The translations under genes were made by a program, and so were the position numbers. From Marilutibacter spongiae (GTDB lineage: Bacteria; Pseudomonadota; Gammaproteobacteria; Xanthomonadales; Xanthomonadaceae): 64,000 bases of DNA. The notes beneath the pieces were generated by a model. That model searched no databases. It was not told the DNA's origin and saw only the letters and a program-made list of their open reading frames with translations. The number at the start of each line of letters is the position of its first letter. Within the stretch, counting starts at the first letter, position 1. Positions 48,130-57,396 of the stretch are shown one piece after another. The stretch spans positions 1 through 64,000 of the forward strand of contig NZ_JACHTF010000007.1 in NCBI RefSeq assembly GCF_014145325.1. The letters run 5' to 3'.

Positions 48130-49044
48130 CTACTGGATCTCGCGAACGCCCAGTTCGTAGAGCGCGTCCTGCATCATCCGTGCCGCCGCGTCGCTGAGCT
48201 TCTCGTGGTCGAGCGCATAGCGGATCGTCGCTTCGATCAGCCCCAGGTGGGTACCGCAGTCGAAGCGCGTGCCCTTGAACCGGTACGCATTGACGGATTC
48301 CTCTTCCAGCAGCGCCGAGATGGCATCGGTCAACTGGATCTCGCCGCCCGAGCCGGGCGTGGTGGACTCAAGCAACTCGAAGATGCGGGGGGTCAATACA
48401 TAGCGCCCGACGACGGCAAGCGTGCTGGGGGCATCCTCCGGCGCGGGCTTCTCGACCATCGCGGTGATACGCCCCTGGCGATCGGCGAAATCCTCGGTGG
48501 CGACGATACCGTAGCTTCCGGTCTGCGCCTGCGGCACGTCCTGCACCGCGATCGTGCTGGCGCCGCTGGCCTGCGCCGCGTCGGCCATCTGGCTCAGCGC
48601 GCCCGCGCCGCGATTCCAGATCAGGTCGTCGGGCAGCAGGACGGCGAAAGGCTCGTTGCCGATGACTTCCTTCGCGCACAGCACCGCGTGGCCGAGCCCC
48701 TTGGCCTCGGACTGGGTGACGAAGATCGCGGTGACGCCCTCGGGCAGCACATGCCGGACCAGCTCGAGCTGCTCGTGCTTGCCGGCCTTCTCCAGGCGCT
48801 GCTCCAGTTCATACGCCTTGTCGAAGTAGTCGGCGACCGCGTGCTTGTAGCGGTTGGTGATGAAGACCAGCGTGTCGCAACCCGCCTCGATGGCCTCGTC
48901 GACGGCGTACTGGATCAGCGGCCGGTCGATGATCGGCAGCATCTCCTTGGGAACGGTCTTGGTCGCGGGGAGGAATCGGGTACCCAGTCCGGCGACGGGG
49001 AATACGGCCTTGCGGATACGGCGTGCAGCGGGGGCTTGGGGCAT
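48130..49044 (-). CDS. galU: UTP-glucose-1-phosphate uridylyltransferase
   Basis: 304 residues from the ATG at 49044. The nucleotide-binding motif is GLGTRFLPATKTVPKEMLPI, then QYAVDEAIEAG, VLLPDDLI, VEKPAPEDAPS and GTRFDCGTHLG. It makes UDP-glucose for lipopolysaccharide and exopolysaccharide. The start overlaps the stop of the WbpM-like gene by one base (TGATG), so it is coupled to nucleotide-sugar modification. Confidence 0.96.
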   Translation of the reverse strand: MPQAPAARRIRKAVFPVAGLGTRFLPATKTVPKEMLPIIDRPLIQYAVDEAIEAGCDTLVFITNRYKHAVADYFDKAYELEQRLEKAGKHEQLELVRHVLPEGVTAIFVTQSEAKGLGHAVLCAKEVIGNEPFAVLLPDDLIWNRGAGALSQMADAAQASGASTIAVQDVPQAQTGSYGIVATEDFADRQGRITAMVEKPAPEDAPSTLAVVGRYVLTPRIFELLESTTPGSGGEIQLTDAISALLEEESVNAYRFKGTRFDCGTHLGLIEATIRYALDHEKLSDAAARMMQDALYELGVREIQ

Positions 49045-50957
49045 CAAATCTTCCTGGCGTTGCGTGCGGGGAACGGTACGACCGTGGGACTGGGCAGCAG
49101 CGGATCCTCGGTGGCCTGTTCCGGAACGAAGTCCGGCACGGCCTCGCGGAGCAGGTCGGCGAGGCGTTCCACGTCGTAGGCCTGGGAGGCATCGCGCATG
49201 GCCGCGACCGCGTGGGCGATCTCCTTGGCGACGATCCGGCGCGGTTCGGCTTGGAGGATCTGCGGGTGCGCGGTGGGTCGGTAGCGCTCGTCGGCATGGA
49301 ACAGGGTCTCGTGGAGCTTCTCGCCTGGACGCAGCCCGGTGTAGACCACGGCGACGTCGCGACCCGGTTGCTTGCCGGCCAGGCGGATCATCTGCTCCGC
49401 GAGCAGGCGGATCGGCACGGCCTCGCCCATGTCGAGGGTATAGATCGCCTCGTGGGTGCCGATCGCCGAGGCCTGGAGGATCAGCTGGCAGGCCTCGGGG
49501 ATGGTCATGAAGTAGCGGGTCACGTCGGGGTCGGTCACGGTGACCGGGCCGCCCCGGCGGATCTGTTCGCGGAACAGCGGCACCACGCTGCCCGCCGAAT
49601 CGAGCACGTTGCCGAAGCGGACGGTGACGAAACGCGTGTTCCGCTCCAGGGCCAGCGACTGGCACATCATTTCGGCCAGGCGCTTGGTCGCGCCCAGCAC
49701 GTTCACCGGGTCGACCGCCTTGTCGGTGGAAATAAGGACGAAGGTGCCCACGCCCGCGTCGCGGCAGGCCGAGGCCACGGTCGTGGTCGCCAGGACGTTG
49801 TTGCGCACCGCCTCGCGGAGCTGCGTCTCCAGCAGGGGCACCTGCTTGTAGGCCGCGGCATGGAACGCCGCCTCCGGTTCGGACAGGCGCAGCGCGTGCG
49901 CGATGACGGCGGGGTCGCCGCAGTCGCCGAGCACCGAGATGTACTCCAGGTCCGGGAAGTCGCGCTTGAGCGCGGCCTCGGTCGTGGTCAGCGCCAGTTC
50001 GTCGATCTCGACCAGCGCGATGCGCCGCGCGCCGTGGCGTGCGCACTGCCGGCACAGCTCGGAACCGATCGAGCCGCCGGCGCCGGTCACGAGCACCGAG
50101 CGCGCACCCAGCCAGTGGCGGATGGCCTTCCAGTCGGGCAGCACCGGCTTGCGGCCGAGCAGGTCCTCGATCGCGACCTCCTTCAGTTCGCCCGGCAGCG
50201 AGCGCCCTTCCAGGACATCGGACAGCTTGGGCACCATCCGGAACGGCAGCCCGGTCCGCTCGCAGGCGATGACCACGCGCTGCAGGGCGGTGGCATCGGC
50301 CGAAGGCATGGCGATGACCAGCAGCTTGGCCGCGGTCTCCCGCGCGATTTCGGCGACATCGCTGACCTTGCCCAGGACCGGGACGCCCTGGACCTTGGTG
50401 CCGCGCATGCGCGCGGCGTCGTCCAGGAAGCCGACAGGCTGGTAGGTGCCCAGGCGGCGCAGGTCGCGGACCAGTGCCTCGCCCGCGTGCCCGGCGCCCA
50501 GGATCAGGATGCGTACCGAGGCCGCCGCGCTGCGCTCGGTGGAGCTGTCCTTCCACGCGCGATAGAGCAGCCTGGGGGCGCCCAGCAAGGCCATCAGGCT
50601 GAGCGGATACAGGACCAGCACGGTCCGCGACACCAGGTCCAGGCGGTTATAGAGGAACAGGCCCAGTGCGATCGCGAACAGGCCCAGCGCGCAGGCCTTG
50701 AAGATGTTCCAAAGGTCCGGGACGCTGGCGAAGCGCCAGAGGCCGCGATACAGGCCGACCTGCCAGAACACCAGCCCCTGCGCGGCGAGCACCAGCGCGA
50801 TCTCGGTCGACCACAGGGGCATTTCCGGCGGATTGGGGAGGATGCCGAACCGCAGGCGGTGCAGTCCCTCCCACACCAGCCAGACCATGATCAGGTCGTG
50901 CGCCACCACCGCCACCCGGGGGGCGATCGCGCTCAATCGGTCGCGCCATGCACTCAT
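49044..50957 (-). CDS. Membrane nucleotide-sugar 4,6-dehydratase (WbpM/CapD/FlaA1 family)
   Basis: 637 residues from the ATG at 50957. Four membrane helices fill residues about 10-130, then a first Rossmann unit (ILGAGHAGEALVRDL) and a catalytic extended SDR domain at about residue 285 (VTGAGGSIGSELCRQ). The triad segment is STDKAVDPVNVLGATKR, in which Leu holds the place of the classical SDR Tyr (Met in WbpM) before the Lys. Such enzymes convert UDP-GlcNAc to the 4-keto-6-deoxy sugar for O-antigen. galU is downstream and a WbpL-like transferase upstream. Confidence 0.92.
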   Translation of the reverse strand: MSAWRDRLSAIAPRVAVVAHDLIMVWLVWEGLHRLRFGILPNPPEMPLWSTEIALVLAAQGLVFWQVGLYRGLWRFASVPDLWNIFKACALGLFAIALGLFLYNRLDLVSRTVLVLYPLSLMALLGAPRLLYRAWKDSSTERSAAASVRILILGAGHAGEALVRDLRRLGTYQPVGFLDDAARMRGTKVQGVPVLGKVSDVAEIARETAAKLLVIAMPSADATALQRVVIACERTGLPFRMVPKLSDVLEGRSLPGELKEVAIEDLLGRKPVLPDWKAIRHWLGARSVLVTGAGGSIGSELCRQCARHGARRIALVEIDELALTTTEAALKRDFPDLEYISVLGDCGDPAVIAHALRLSEPEAAFHAAAYKQVPLLETQLREAVRNNVLATTTVASACRDAGVGTFVLISTDKAVDPVNVLGATKRLAEMMCQSLALERNTRFVTVRFGNVLDSAGSVVPLFREQIRRGGPVTVTDPDVTRYFMTIPEACQLILQASAIGTHEAIYTLDMGEAVPIRLLAEQMIRLAGKQPGRDVAVVYTGLRPGEKLHETLFHADERYRPTAHPQILQAEPRRIVAKEIAHAVAAMRDASQAYDVERLADLLREAVPDFVPEQATEDPLLPSPTVVPFPARNARKI

Positions 50958-50977
50958 TGGACTCGTATATCTCCTTA

Positions 50978-51973
50978 TCAAGGCCGGGCGTGCCGGTCTC
51001 CATCGCGCTCGATGCCTTGCAGCCACAGCCACAAAACCGCGGCGGACGTATACCACGCGAGCAGGCTAAATGACATGAAGGACCCGGACGCATCGCGGCA
51101 ATACCAGGCCACCGCGAGCCCCGCCGCGGCCACTACGCCATAGGCCATGGTGACGGGCACGTGGCCGAACCGGCGTGCCGCGACCTGGTAGGCATGCTGG
51201 ACATGCGGTGTCCACCAGCGCTCGCCCCGCAGCATCCGCCGCGACAGCGTCAGCCCGGCGTCGACGAGGAAGGGCGCCAGCGGCAACAGCAGCCAGGCGG
51301 CCCCGTGGGCCCCGGTCGTCGCCACCGCCAGGGCGAGCAACGCGCCGATCGCGAAACCGAGCGCACCGCTGCCGACGTCGCCCATGAAGATTCTCGCCCG
51401 CGGGAAGTTGAACGGCAGGAAGCCCATGCAGGCGGCGACCAGGGCCATCGCCAGCGCATCGTGGGGACCGGCCAGGAACGGCAGGCAGGCCAGCACGACG
51501 ATCACGGCCTGGGTGGCCGCGATGCCATCGATGCCATCCATGAAGTTCCAGATGTTGGTCAGGACCAGCGGGGCCAGGAAGCCCACCGCGACCGCCATCG
51601 CGCCGGCGCCCTCGCGCGCCAGCACCGCCGCGAAGACCGCTGCCGCGAGGGCATGGACCCCCAAACGCAGCCAGGGGGACAGCGGGCGATGGTCGTCCAC
51701 CCAGCCCACCGCAGCGACGAGCCCCGTGCCCAGCCCGAACGCCAGCAGGATGGGCGACGGCCCCCGGATCGCCAGGAAGAGGGCCGCGAGGACCGTGCCG
51801 GCCACGATCGCGATGCCGCCGCCCCGGGGCGTGGGCACGCTGTGGCTTCGCCGCTCGCCGGGCGCGTCGAGCAGGCGCCGCCCGAGGGCGTAGCGACGCG
51901 CGGCCCAGGTGCCGATGGCACCCAGGCAGAAGAACACGGACAGCCAGAGGTACGGGCCGTCAGACAACGGCAT
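50978..51973 (-). CDS. Undecaprenyl-phosphate sugar-1-phosphate transferase (WbpL/WecA family)
   Basis: 331 residues with about ten membrane helices. The substrate motifs are RRSHSVPTPRGGGIAI, GWVDDHRPLS, NFMDGIDGIAAT, RARIFMGDVGSG and the C-terminal HVQHAYQ, all in the polyprenyl-phosphate N-acetylhexosamine-1-phosphate transferase family. It would start O-unit assembly on undecaprenyl phosphate. The start overlaps the end of lapB by 14 bases. The donor sugar (FucNAc, QuiNAc or GlcNAc type) cannot be told from sequence. Confidence 0.92.
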   Translation of the reverse strand: MPLSDGPYLWLSVFFCLGAIGTWAARRYALGRRLLDAPGERRSHSVPTPRGGGIAIVAGTVLAALFLAIRGPSPILLAFGLGTGLVAAVGWVDDHRPLSPWLRLGVHALAAAVFAAVLAREGAGAMAVAVGFLAPLVLTNIWNFMDGIDGIAATQAVIVVLACLPFLAGPHDALAMALVAACMGFLPFNFPRARIFMGDVGSGALGFAIGALLALAVATTGAHGAAWLLLPLAPFLVDAGLTLSRRMLRGERWWTPHVQHAYQVAARRFGHVPVTMAYGVVAAAGLAVAWYCRDASGSFMSFSLLAWYTSAAVLWLWLQGIERDGDRHARP

Positions 51974-53138
51974 AGTTCAGCAGCGGCTTGACCGAACCCC
52001 ATTCCTTGCAGCTGGGGCATTGCCAGTGGTGGCTGCGGGCACCGAATCCGCAGCGGCTGCAGCGGTAGCTGGGATTGCGCACCAGCAACTGGTCGGTGAT
52101 GTGCTTGAGGTCGTGCAGGGTCGCCAGTGGGTCGGCGCTCTCGGCCAGCGTCAGGTCGATCAGGGCCGCCTCGCCGCGCACCGACGGCCGGTCCTTGAGC
52201 TGGCGGGCGAGGTAGGCGCGCGCCGCGGCCACGCCCTCTTCGGCCTCGACCATGCGCGTCAGCGCCAGCACCGGGGCGATGCCGCGGTAGTGTTCGCACA
52301 TTTCCGCCAGGAAGGTCCGCGCGCCGGTCGTCTCACCGGTGTTGGCATAGCAGGCCAGCAACGCCGGCAGGACTTCGGGCAGGTAGTCCGGGTCGGCACG
52401 GGCCACGCGTTCGAAGGCCCGGATCGCACTGGCATCGCGCCCCGCCTCGACCTCGATGCGGCCTTCGATCATGCCCGCGCGCACCGAGTTGGCATCGGCC
52501 TCGTAGGCCCGGGCGACCGCGGCGCGCGCGGCCTCGACGTCGCCGGCGGCGCGGTGGCGCTCGGCGAGTTCGCACTCGAACTGGGCGATCAGCTTGCCCA
52601 TCGGCTCGTCGGTGGCCGCCTCGTAGCGACGCGCATTCTCGATCGCCTTGTCCCAATCGCGCTCGGACTGGTAGATGCCGATCAGGTGCCGCAGCGCCAG
52701 CGGCGCGCGCATGTCGAGCGCGACCAGGTCGCTGAACACGGTTTCCGCGCGGTCCAGCAGTCCCGAGCGCATGTAGTCCTCGCCCAGGGCCAGCAGGGCC
52801 TGCACCTTCTGCGCGTCGCTGAGGCCGGGGCGCTGCACCAGGGCCTGGTGCAGGCGGATGGCGCGATCGACCTCGCCGCGGCGGCGGAACAGGTGGCCCA
52901 GGGCGACCTGGGTCTCGAAGGTGTCCTTGTCGAGTTCGGCGATATGCAGGAACAGTTCGATCGCCTTGTCGGGCTGTTCGTTGAGCAGGTAGTTCAGGCC
53001 GCGGAAATACGTCGTGGACAGTCGGCTGACCTGGGTGCTGCTGTGGCGCTCGCCCCCACGCCGCCCGATGATCCAGCCGCTGACGGCCGCGACCGGCAAC
53101 AGCAGGAAAAACCAGAACCATTCGCTGATGAAGGCCAC
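51960..53138 (-). CDS. lapB: Lipopolysaccharide assembly protein LapB
   Basis: 392 residues. An N-terminal membrane helix (FWFFLLLPVAAVSGWIIG) is followed by TPR repeats (YFRGLNYLLNEQPDKAIELF and later units), and a C-terminal rubredoxin-like metal site CSRCGF...CPSCKEWG. In E. coli LapB (YciM) recruits LpxC to FtsH and controls lipid A synthesis. lapA is 3 bp upstream. Confidence 0.94.
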   Translation of the reverse strand: MAFISEWFWFFLLLPVAAVSGWIIGRRGGERHSSTQVSRLSTTYFRGLNYLLNEQPDKAIELFLHIAELDKDTFETQVALGHLFRRRGEVDRAIRLHQALVQRPGLSDAQKVQALLALGEDYMRSGLLDRAETVFSDLVALDMRAPLALRHLIGIYQSERDWDKAIENARRYEAATDEPMGKLIAQFECELAERHRAAGDVEAARAAVARAYEADANSVRAGMIEGRIEVEAGRDASAIRAFERVARADPDYLPEVLPALLACYANTGETTGARTFLAEMCEHYRGIAPVLALTRMVEAEEGVAAARAYLARQLKDRPSVRGEAALIDLTLAESADPLATLHDLKHITDQLLVRNPSYRCSRCGFGARSHHWQCPSCKEWGSVKPLLNYAVV

Positions 53139-53141
53139 GGC

Positions 53142-53435
53142 TCAGCGCCCTCCCTGGTCACCGGGAACCACCGGCTGCGGCGCGGTCGCTGCCCGGGGAA
53201 CCGTTTGTCGCTCGAGCCTGCCGAGGCGGCGGCGCAAGGGGAGCACGACGCTGGCGGCGATCGCCAGCCCGCCCAGCAGCACGCCGGACAGCAAGGACAC
53301 GATCAGGGCCACGCCCAGGGTGGTCGTCACCCGGGCCACGGCGAAGTCGATGTCGACCAGGTCCCGATTCAACGCCCCGAGGATGGCACCCACCGCAAGA
53401 CAGACGAAAGCGATGATCAGGCGAATCAGGCGCAT
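53142..53435 (-). CDS. lapA: LapA-type inner-membrane protein (DUF1049)
   Basis: 97 residues from the ATG at 53435. Two membrane helices (LIIAFVCLAVGAILGALN and LIVSLLSGVLLGGLAIAAS) separated by a short loop carry NRDLVDIDFAVA, the LapA/YciS signature. It works with LapB in lipopolysaccharide assembly and lies between ihfB and lapB. The Pro-rich tail is not conserved. Confidence 0.9.
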   Translation of the reverse strand: MRLIRLIIAFVCLAVGAILGALNRDLVDIDFAVARVTTTLGVALIVSLLSGVLLGGLAIAASVVLPLRRRLGRLERQTVPRAATAPQPVVPGDQGGR

Positions 53436-53595
53436 GGTGGCCTCGTGGTGCAATGGGGGTGGCACTAGCTTACCGGTGATCCCGGTACTCCAGAAGCCAT
53501 TGAGGCATTCAATCGCGTCGCGAATGCGACACGGGACCCGTTCGGTCGAGGCGAGGAAGTGGTACTGCACCGACCAGCGAGGTCGGACGACGGAC

Positions 53596-53901
53596 TCAGC
53601 CCGCGGTGTCGCCCTGCGGCATCACGTCGCTGACGCGCTCGCGCAGCTCCTTGCCGGGCTTGAAATGGGGCACGTGCTTGCCGGGCAGCGCGACCGACTC
53701 GCCGGTCTTCGGGTTGCGACCCATGCGCGGCGGCCGGTAGTGCAGGGAAAAACTGCCGAAGCCGCGGATCTCGATGCGGTCGCCGGTGGCCAGCGAGCTG
53801 CTCATCATCTCCAGCAAGGCCTTGACCGCCAGATCCACGTCATCGCTCTTCAGGTGCGCCTGACGTTGCGAAAGGATCTCGATCAGTTCGGACTTGGTCA
53901 T
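53596..53901 (-). CDS. ihfB: Integration host factor, beta subunit
   Basis: 101 residues. [14 protein letters not shown] begins the HU/IHF fold; [27 protein letters not shown] is the DNA-binding arm with the intercalating Pro. It bends DNA as a heterodimer with IHF-alpha. It follows rpsA, as in many gammaproteobacteria. Confidence 0.96.
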   Translation of the reverse strand: MTKSELIEILSQRQAHLKSDDVDLAVKALLEMMSSSLATGDRIEIRGFGSFSLHYRPPRMGRNPKTGESVALPGKHVPHFKPGKELRERVSDVMPQGDTAG

Positions 53902-54000
53902 GGGTGGGACGGGTCGCTCGCGTTGATAACTGGATTGAACGATCGCCAGGGGCGACCGTCATCCGGCATCGCCCCCCTGGACGAGTCCGGCACCTCAGTC

Positions 54001-54031
54001 AGGGCGGCCCGGCCATCGACCGGGCCGCCCT
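54001..54031. terminator. GC-rich hairpin after rpsA
   Basis: A 12-bp perfect stem AGGGCGGCCCGG/CCGGGCCGCCCT with a seven-base loop, 22 bp past the rpsA stop. There is no T tract on the minus strand, so it may protect the rpsA mRNA end or attenuate ihfB. Confidence 0.5.
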
Positions 54032-54053
54032 GGGTACTGCGGTTTGCTTCGAC

Positions 54054-55742
54054 TTACTCGGACTTGCCGCCCAGCTGCTCGCGCAGCAGCGCGCCCAGCT
54101 TGGTGGTGCCGCTGGCGGCGTCGGCATTGGCGCGGTTGTAGTCGGCCACGGCCTCCTGCATCTCCGCGGCGTCCTTGGCCTTGATCGACAGCTGCATCAC
54201 GCGGCCCTTGCGGTCCATGCCGATGAAGCGCGCTTCGATCGGATCGCCGGCCTTGAGGTGCTTGGTGGCGTCGTCGACGCGCTCTTCCGAGATGTCGCGG
54301 GCGGCGATGTAGCCTTCCACGCCGTCGCTCAGCTCGATCACGGCGCCCTTGGCGTCGACTTCCTTGACGGTGCCGCTCAGCATCGAGCCCTTGGCGTTGG
54401 ACGCCATGAACTGGCCCAGCGGATCCTGTTCCATCTGCTTCAGGCCCAGGCTGATGCGCTCGCGCTCCGGATCGACCGCAAGGACGACGGCTTCGAGCGT
54501 GTCGCCCTTCTTGAAGTTGCGGACCACGTCCTCGCCGGTGGTGTTCCAGCTGATGTCGGACAGGTGGACCAGGCCGTCGATGCCGCCGTCCAGGCCGATG
54601 AAGATGCCGAAGTCGGTGATCGACTTGACCTGGCCCTCGACCTTGTCGCCCTTCTTGTGGATGACCGCGAAGGTCTCCCACGGGTTGGAGCTTACCTGCT
54701 TCATGCCCAGCGAGATGCGGCGGCGCTCCTCGTCCACGTCCAGGACCATCACCTCGACGTCGTCGCCCACCTGGACGATCTTCGACGGGTTGACGTTCTT
54801 GTTGGTCCAGTCCATCTCGGAGACGTGCACCAGGCCCTCGACGCCCGGCTCGATCTCGACGAACGCACCGTAATCGGTGACGTTGGAGACCTTGCCGAAG
54901 ACGCGGGTCTGCGACGGGTAGCGGCGCGAGATGTTGTCCCACGGATCCTCGCCCAGCTGCTTCAGGCCCAGGCTGACGCGGTTGCGCTCGCGGTCGTACT
55001 TGAGCACGCGCACTTCCAGCTCCTGGCCGACCTCGACCACCTCGGACGGATGGCGCACGCGCTTCCAGGCCATGTCGGTGATGTGCAGCAGGCCATCGAT
55101 GCCGCCCAGGTCGACGAACGCGCCGTAGTCGGTCAGGTTCTTGACGACGCCCTTCAGGACGGCGCCCTCGACCAGCTTCTCCATCAGCTGTTCGCGCTCG
55201 GCGCTGTACTCGCTCTCGACCACCGCACGGCGGGAGACGACGATGTTGTTGCGCTTGCGGTCCAGCTTGATCAGCTTGAACTCCAGCTCCTTGCCTTCCA
55301 GGTACGCGGAATCGCGGACCGGGCGCACGTCGACCAGCGAGCCGGGCAGGAAGCCGCGGACGTCCTTGATGTCGACGGTGAAGCCGCCCTTCACCTTGCC
55401 GCTGATGCGGCCGGTGATGGTGTCGTTGTTCTCGAGCGCCTGCTCGAGCTCGTCCCACACCATCGCGCGCTTGGCCTTCTCGCGCGACAGCACGGTCTCG
55501 CCGAAGCCGTTCTCGATGGAGTCGAGGGCGACCTTGACTTCGTCGCCTTCGGCGACGTCGATCTCGCCGGCGTCGTTACGGAACTGCTCGATCGGCACGA
55601 TGCCTTCGGACTTCAGGCCGGCGTTGATCACGACCACGTCGCCACGGACCTCGACGACGGTACCGGTGACGATGGCGCCCGGCTTCAGCTTCGCCAGGTT
55701 CTGCTGGCTCTGCTCGAACAGTTCTGCAAATGATTCGGTCAT
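54054..55742 (-). CDS. rpsA: 30S ribosomal protein S1
   Basis: 562 residues, standard length. Six S1 OB domains are visible from repeats such as [61 protein letters not shown] and [19 protein letters not shown]. It binds mRNA on the small subunit and is essential for most initiation. The order cmk-rpsA-ihfB is typical of gammaproteobacteria. Confidence 0.98.
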   Translation of the reverse strand: MTESFAELFEQSQQNLAKLKPGAIVTGTVVEVRGDVVVINAGLKSEGIVPIEQFRNDAGEIDVAEGDEVKVALDSIENGFGETVLSREKAKRAMVWDELEQALENNDTITGRISGKVKGGFTVDIKDVRGFLPGSLVDVRPVRDSAYLEGKELEFKLIKLDRKRNNIVVSRRAVVESEYSAEREQLMEKLVEGAVLKGVVKNLTDYGAFVDLGGIDGLLHITDMAWKRVRHPSEVVEVGQELEVRVLKYDRERNRVSLGLKQLGEDPWDNISRRYPSQTRVFGKVSNVTDYGAFVEIEPGVEGLVHVSEMDWTNKNVNPSKIVQVGDDVEVMVLDVDEERRRISLGMKQVSSNPWETFAVIHKKGDKVEGQVKSITDFGIFIGLDGGIDGLVHLSDISWNTTGEDVVRNFKKGDTLEAVVLAVDPERERISLGLKQMEQDPLGQFMASNAKGSMLSGTVKEVDAKGAVIELSDGVEGYIAARDISEERVDDATKHLKAGDPIEARFIGMDRKGRVMQLSIKAKDAAEMQEAVADYNRANADAASGTTKLGALLREQLGGKSE

Positions 55743-55917
55743 TGTTTGGATACTCGGTTGAACACACGGGCCGGGGGCGTGCTTGACGAGGCACTCGATG
55801 CCGCCGACCCACCCGTTGAGATATGGCGCGATGCGGCTACGCCACGTGCATGGATTGATCCGCCGCGGGATTGCGGCGGGGCTGGTTGCCTGCGGCGGGA
55901 TGCCGGCCCCGGGGCCC

Positions 55918-56586
55918 TCAGCGGGCCACCTGCGCCAACACCTGCTCGACGACTTCCGGGATGCTCAGGCCGGTGGTATCGATGCGGACGGCGTCTTCGG
56001 CCGGCCTCAGCGGAGCCACCGCGCGCTGGGCGTCGCGGGCGTCGCGGGCGAGAATCTCCCGCAGCAGACCGTCCAATGTAACCGAAACCCCCTTGTCATT
56101 CAACTGCTTATAGCGCCTTTGCGCCCGTTCGTCGGCGCTGGCGGTCATGAACACCTTGAACGGGGCGTCCGGGAAGATCACCGTCCCCATGTCGCGGCCG
56201 TCGGCGACCAGGCCCGGCGGCTGGCGAAATGCGCGCTGACGGTCCTTCAGCGCGGCCCGCACCTCTGGGATCGCGGCGATCGCCGAAGCCGCCGCGCCGG
56301 CGGTCTCGGTGCGCAGTTCCCCGGTGGCATCGACGTCGTTGACCAGCACCCGCAGCTCGTCGCCGTCGTCGCGGAAGCCGATCCGGGTATCGAAGGTGCA
56401 GCGCACCAGGGCGCCATGGTCGTCGAGGTCGATGTCGGCCCAGCCGGCCGCGAGCCCGATGGCCCGGTAAAGGGCCCCCGAGTCCAGGTAGTGCCAGCCC
56501 AGGCGCTGGGCGACGAGTCGGCTGATGGTGCCCTTCCCGGAACCGGAAGGGCCGTCGATGGTCAGTACGGGGGTGTCGGTCGTCAT
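55918..56586 (-). CDS. cmk: Cytidylate kinase
   Basis: 222 residues from the ATG at 56586. P-loop [14 protein letters not shown], then [33 protein letters not shown] and RAQRRYKQL are Cmk motifs. It phosphorylates CMP and dCMP. The next gene downstream is rpsA, 175 bp away. Confidence 0.96.
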   Translation of the reverse strand: MTTDTPVLTIDGPSGSGKGTISRLVAQRLGWHYLDSGALYRAIGLAAGWADIDLDDHGALVRCTFDTRIGFRDDGDELRVLVNDVDATGELRTETAGAAASAIAAIPEVRAALKDRQRAFRQPPGLVADGRDMGTVIFPDAPFKVFMTASADERAQRRYKQLNDKGVSVTLDGLLREILARDARDAQRAVAPLRPAEDAVRIDTTGLSIPEVVEQVLAQVAR

Positions 56587-56673
56587 GCGGGCATTATGTC
56601 CGCTCGCCGCGCCGTCGCCAGCCCGGCCACGCCCTCGGGCGGGTGCGGCGCATGAACCGTCGCCCACAAACAC

Positions 56674-56702
56674 TTGATCGCCAAAGAAATAGCCTGCATA
56701 AT
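56674..56702 (+). promoter_or_regulatory. rpmJ promoter
   Basis: TTGATC (56674-56679), a 17-bp spacer and CATAAT (56697-56702) match the sigma-70 consensus at four and five of six positions. Transcription would start near 56709, about 35 bases before the rpmJ ATG. Confidence 0.75.
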
Positions 56703-56743
56703 TGGCGGCTTGATTCTCTTAACCCCGTTTGCCGAGGTCTGTC

Positions 56744-56869
56744 ATGAAGGTCCTGTCCTCCCTGAAGTCGGCGAAGTCCCGTCACCGCGACTGCAAAGTC
56801 GTCCGCCGTCGTGGCAAGGTCTTCGTGATTTGCAAGTCGAACCCCCGTTTCAAGGCGCGCCAGCGCTGA
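56744..56869 (+). CDS. rpmJ: 50S ribosomal protein L36, zinc-ligand-poor form
   Basis: 41 residues: starts [20 protein letters not shown] and ends [10 protein letters not shown]. Only two cysteines (DCKV and VICK) remain, so the four-ligand zinc site of the other L36 form is incomplete. Xanthomonads carry this form as the 41-residue single protein. The gene has its own promoter and terminator. Confidence 0.95.
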   Translation: MKVLSSLKSAKSRHRDCKVVRRRGKVFVICKSNPRFKARQR

Positions 56870-56899
56870 GTCCGGGTTCGGCACTGCCGTAACGGAAAG

Positions 56900-56919
56900 G
56901 CCGCCGGAAGGCGGCTTTT
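56900..56919 (+). terminator. rpmJ terminator
   Basis: GCCGCC-GGAA-GGCGGC stem-loop followed by TTTT, 30 bp after the rpmJ stop. Confidence 0.85.
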
Positions 56920-57056
56920 CTGCGTCTGGGGCCCCTGGCCCGCCTGGCGTGCCACGGCCTGGGCCCGCTGCGTTCGCGTTCCGTGACGGCGACCCGCTGC
57001 CCGCCGGCGGCCCGTTGTGCATACAATCCAGCAATTCCATGCGAGGTATCGCCACG

Positions 57057-57389
57057 ATGACGCTCTTCCGCAGCAAGCTGGCCGCCCTGTCGGTCCTGAT
57101 CGCCCTGTCCGGTGCCGCTTCGGCCGAAACCCTCCTCATCGAGCGCGTGCAGGAAACCGCCAACGCGGCGCTGCCGGCCCGCGGCATGACCATGGCCCAG
57201 GTCGAGGCCAAGTACGGCGCGCCGAGCGAGCGCATGGATCCGCGTGGCGGCCAGAAGCGCCAGTGGCCGACGATCAACCGCTGGGTCTACCCCGCCTTCA
57301 CCGTCTATTTCGAGAAGAGCCGCGTCATCGACGCCGTGGCCAACCAGGCCAGCGCCGACGAGATCGGCCCCAAGCCCCCGATCAACTGA
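57057..57389 (+). CDS. Small exported protein with a BamE-like fold pattern
   Basis: 110 residues from the ATG at 57057, with GAGG ten bases upstream; an ATG at 57039 would add six residues. A signal peptide ends near residue 24 (ALSGAASAE). The mature part has the pattern ALPARGMTMAQVEAKYGAPSE and then WVYPAFTVYFEKSRVIDAV, which resembles the BamE/SmpA-type fold, where a G-x-T-x-x-Q-V-x-x-x-x-G-x-P helix is followed by a W-x-Y strand. No lipobox is seen. The stop is seven bases before the aguA ATG, so the two are co-transcribed. The function is unknown. Confidence 0.75.
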   Translation: MTLFRSKLAALSVLIALSGAASAETLLIERVQETANAALPARGMTMAQVEAKYGAPSERMDPRGGQKRQWPTINRWVYPAFTVYFEKSRVIDAVANQASADEIGPKPPIN

Positions 57390-57396
57390 GCCATCG

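Noticed and set aside
48130-50556. An apparent 808-residue fusion ending in GalU
   Set aside because: Residues before the ATG at 49044 are read out of frame through the WbpM-like gene; the true galU starts at 49044.
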